The translations under genes and the position numbers were made by a program. Under the pieces are notes generated by a model. That model had not been told where the DNA came from, made no database searches, and was given only the letters and a program-made list of their open reading frames with translations. This document shows, piece by piece, positions 12,970 to 15,263 of a stretch of DNA of 15,263 nucleotides; the first letter of the stretch is position 1, and every line of letters starts with the position of its first letter. Where the stretch lies: assembly GCA_017860395.1 (NCBI GenBank), contig JAGDMC010000013.1, forward strand, positions 1 through 15,263, in the 5' to 3' direction. The stretch comes from Bacteroidota bacterium. GTDB lineage: Bacteria > Bacteroidota > Bacteroidia > Bacteroidales > UBA932.

Positions 12970-15263
12970 TGATTTCATATCAATCCTCACCCCGATATTT
13001 GCATTTGTGCCAAATCCCCAGAATCCGCGAAAGCTCTGAAGTGTATGATTTGCACCGTCTTTACCTCGTTCTATATATTTTGTGTTGAGTGCATTGTTTA
13101 CATTTATAAATATTGTGCTGCTCCATTTTCCCCAGTTTTCCCTCCAGGAGAGACTCATATTAATAAGCTGATAATTTGGCAGCTGAAGAGAACTTGCCCT
13201 GTCCTGCGAATTTTGTCTGCTTACGGGATCAAAATCGGCAAAAAGTCTGGCATTATACCTCCAGTCGGCAGAAAACCGGAGCTCTTTATATAGTTTTACA
13301 TCGGCAAAGAGAGCAACTTGTGTCTGAGGGGCATCTCCAACAACGAGCCCGTCGCTGTATACATTTACACTGCCAATTTCAAGTCCTGAGTAGTTGTCGT
13401 AAATCTTTGCAGAAACATCATTTTTCCAGTTCCAATTTGCGAAAGAGGCATACCCCTTAAGATTGAGCCATCCGGTTGGCCTGTATTCTGCATCGATTTC
13501 CAGTCCAGAGTGAAGTGCGTCAAGCCCCTGAATCATGTATCTGTTTGCCGAGTTGTCAAGCTGTTTGTAGGGGTCAGACATTATTGTCTTGTTTTTCCAG
13601 TATGCCACATATGCTGTTGCCTCAATTGAGCCTCTCTGGAAAAGAAAGCGATATCCCAGCTCGGAAAGCAGGTTCCGCTCGTTTTTTACGTCATTGGTAA
13701 TTTCATTGTTGCCGCTCGAGAAGAACACATCGGAATAGGGGAGGCGACTATAAGCTGCAGCGTTCAGATAAACCGAGCTCTGAGGGGTTATCCTGTAAAG
13801 TGCGCCTCCCTTTACGCTATATCCGAGAGCAGATGCAGACGGACTAAATATATCCGATGTGTAGATATAGTCGCCAACGTGTTTGACTGGGTTACGCCCG
13901 GCAAGTCCTGCAAGCGACGATTTTGAGTAGTCTTCGTACCAGTAGTTTCCTCCAAGCATGTCGGTAATTTTTTCTTTTTCCCAGGTGGAGTAAAACTGAT
14001 AATGTATCCCTTCGGTTAGTGTGAATTTATCGGTTAATTTGTGGCTGATGTTGCTTTTTATGCCTGCCTGTGTGTGCCCGGCAAGGTAGTCGGAAAGTAT
14101 GTTTTTTGAAGAGCCGGCTTCGTTTTCGATTGTGCCGGGGATAGACTGGTTTGCAGAGGTTACGGCATCCCATTCAATTTGTCCGTCTTTCTGAAAATCG
14201 ATGATTCTCTTGCCTTTGGATTCGGACCATCTTCCGCCTCCGTTTCCAATTGAAAGGTATGCCGTGTTTGCAATTTCGGTGTTGTTGCCCGGTGTGTAAA
14301 AGTGGTGGAGAGTAAAATAAGGTTTGTGATAGAAATTTTCACTCAGGTTAAACGGCTCCTTTTCTCCTGTTTGCGGGTTTGTGCGGTATCCCCAGTTTTT
14401 ATTGTAGCGGAGTCCGTACTGTTCCACTTCGGCATTGCTAAGCCTTGCAGAGCGCTGCTCGTGTCTTTCTGGAGAGCCTAATATGGTAAATAACAGGCTA
14501 TGATGGTTGTTTATCTTCTTATTGATGTTCATCAGATATGCCCAGGAATTTACACCGGAACCATCTACATATCCGCTTCCGCCTGCATATGAGGCCATGA
14601 GCGAAAACGCCCAGCCTCCTTTAAGCAATCCGCTGTGCATGTTTACGAATGCCTTTCCCAGCCCGTAGCCTGTATAAAACATACCTGCAGATACAGATGA
14701 ATTTTGCTGAGGAGTGGTTGTGATAATATTGATTGTTCCGCCAACTGAATTGTCGGAAAGCATCGAAGCTCCGATTCCTTTCTGTACCTGAATCGAATGA
14801 GTTGCATCGGCAAGCCCGAGCCAGTTGTTCCAGAACATGTTTCCCGTAACAAGACCCGAAATAGGAATCCCGTTAAGCATCACCGAAATGTTTTCCTGCT
14901 TGAACCCGCGGATGTTAATTTTTGCATCCCCATAGCTGCCCGACTCGCTTGTTGCATATACGCCCGGAATGTCTCTCACCAGTTCCGGATAAGTTTTTCC
15001 AATCGCCTTACCCTCAATTTCTCCCTTCCCCACACTCTTGAGCCTTAGCGGTGTCCTCCTCTCATTCACAAACGATGCCGACAGCACAATCTCCTTAAGA
15101 TTAAGACTGATAGTCGTGTCCTGCTGGCTTGTTCCACCGGTTGGCAGAGACCTCTTAACACTTTGACCCGACTCCTCCGCCGGCATAACATTGCGGTTTA
15201 CCGAATCCCGCAGCGCATTTCGATTTAGCGAATCCGGAAATGAACTTGCATCAGCATAGCCGG
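12958..15263 (-). CDS. TonB-dependent outer-membrane receptor, N-terminus cut by the window edge
   Basis: The frame stays open from the first in-window ATG (15186) back to the right edge, so about 768 codons are visible and the true start and signal peptide lie outside. The plug domain (about 50-175 from that ATG) shows NIRGFKQENISVMLNGIPI, then NMFWNNWLGLADATHSIQVQ, KGIGASMLSD and SVGGTINIITT, which are plug hallmarks. The rest is a 22-strand-type barrel rich in aromatic alternating strands, ending in MKSFGF with a terminal Phe suited to BAM recognition. It imports a substrate using TonB-ExbBD energy. It has no SusD partner in view and looks more like an iron-complex type receptor than a SusC, but the ligand is unknown. 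It ends 21 bases before the MlaE-like gene. Confidence 0.93.
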   Translation of the reverse strand, partial: GYADASSFPDSLNRNALRDSVNRNVMPAEESGQSVKRSLPTGGTSQQDTTISLNLKEIVLSASFVNERRTPLRLKSVGKGEIEGKAIGKTYPELVRDIPGVYATSESGSYGDAKINIRGFKQENISVMLNGIPISGLVTGNMFWNNWLGLADATHSIQVQKGIGASMLSDNSVGGTINIITTTPQQNSSVSAGMFYTGYGLGKAFVNMHSGLLKGGWAFSLMASYAGGSGYVDGSGVNSWAYLMNINKKINNHHSLLFTILGSPERHEQRSARLSNAEVEQYGLRYNKNWGYRTNPQTGEKEPFNLSENFYHKPYFTLHHFYTPGNNTEIANTAYLSIGNGGGRWSESKGKRIIDFQKDGQIEWDAVTSANQSIPGTIENEAGSSKNILSDYLAGHTQAGIKSNISHKLTDKFTLTEGIHYQFYSTWEKEKITDMLGGNYWYEDYSKSSLAGLAGRNPVKHVGDYIYTSDIFSPSASALGYSVKGGALYRITPQSSVYLNAAAYSRLPYSDVFFSSGNNEITNDVKNERNLLSELGYRFLFQRGSIEATAYVAYWKNKTIMSDPYKQLDNSANRYMIQGLDALHSGLEIDAEYRPTGWLNLKGYASFANWNWKNDVSAKIYDNYSGLEIGSVNVYSDGLVVGDAPQTQVALFADVKLYKELRFSADWRYNARLFADFDPVSRQNSQDRASSLQLPNYQLINMSLSWRENWGKWSSTIFINVNNALNTKYIERGKDGANHTLQSFRGFWGFGTNANIGVRIDMKSFGF
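15189..15234 (-). repeat. Two 19-bp near-identical direct repeats in the TonB receptor N-terminus
   Basis: The copies at 15216-15234 and 15189-15207 differ at 3 of 19 positions, with a 27-base period. They encode the tandem nine-residue units DSLNRNALR and DSVNRNVMP just before the plug domain. They lie in a low-complexity linker and may reflect slippage or local duplication. Confidence 0.5.

Overview
The window looks like chromosomal DNA from a Bacteroidota bacterium, most likely of the order Bacteroidales. Evidence: promoters of the form TTTG-N17/18-TAnnTTTG, little Shine-Dalgarno signal, an ECF sigma factor next to a membrane-spanning beta-barrel protein, a patatin fused to an outer-membrane barrel, and a TonB-dependent receptor. 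This is inferred from gene types and promoter style; no rRNA or other marker fixes the species. Almost every gene serves the cell envelope. I see no tRNA, rRNA, CRISPR array, insertion sequence or phage gene.

Layout. Bases 1-1980 (minus) hold a secreted TPR protein followed by the start of an EnvC-like M23 murein hydrolase activator that runs off the left edge. A 122-bp divergent region (1981-2102) carries a clear minus-strand promoter and a palindrome-rich stretch facing the plus-strand genes. Bases 2103-4940 (plus) hold an ECF sigma factor, a protein with an N-terminal anti-sigma-like segment, one transmembrane helix, a long linker and a C-terminal beta-barrel, and a family 2 glycosyltransferase. 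Bases 4962-10492 (minus) form a tight run read in the order patatin-barrel phospholipase, oligosaccharide flippase, dUTPase (dut) and murF. A second divergent region (10493-10566) separates this run from a plus-strand lipoprotein cyclophilin (10567-11235). After two strong hairpin terminators, bases 11418-15263 (minus) hold a TonB-dependent receptor, cut at its N-terminus by the right edge, then an MlaE-type permease and an MlaF-type ATPase.

How they may work together. MurF and the EnvC-like protein act in peptidoglycan synthesis and remodelling. The flippase and glycosyltransferase act on surface glycans. The patatin-barrel protein and the MlaEF pair act on envelope phospholipids. The cyclophilin would help fold exported proteins. 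The sigma/beta-barrel pair is the most interesting item: its layout matches the dual membrane-spanning anti-sigma factors (Dma, with partner sigma Das) described in Bacteroides thetaiotaomicron, which would let an outer-membrane event control transcription through one polypeptide. That assignment rests on architecture and gene order and has not been tested by search or structure prediction here.
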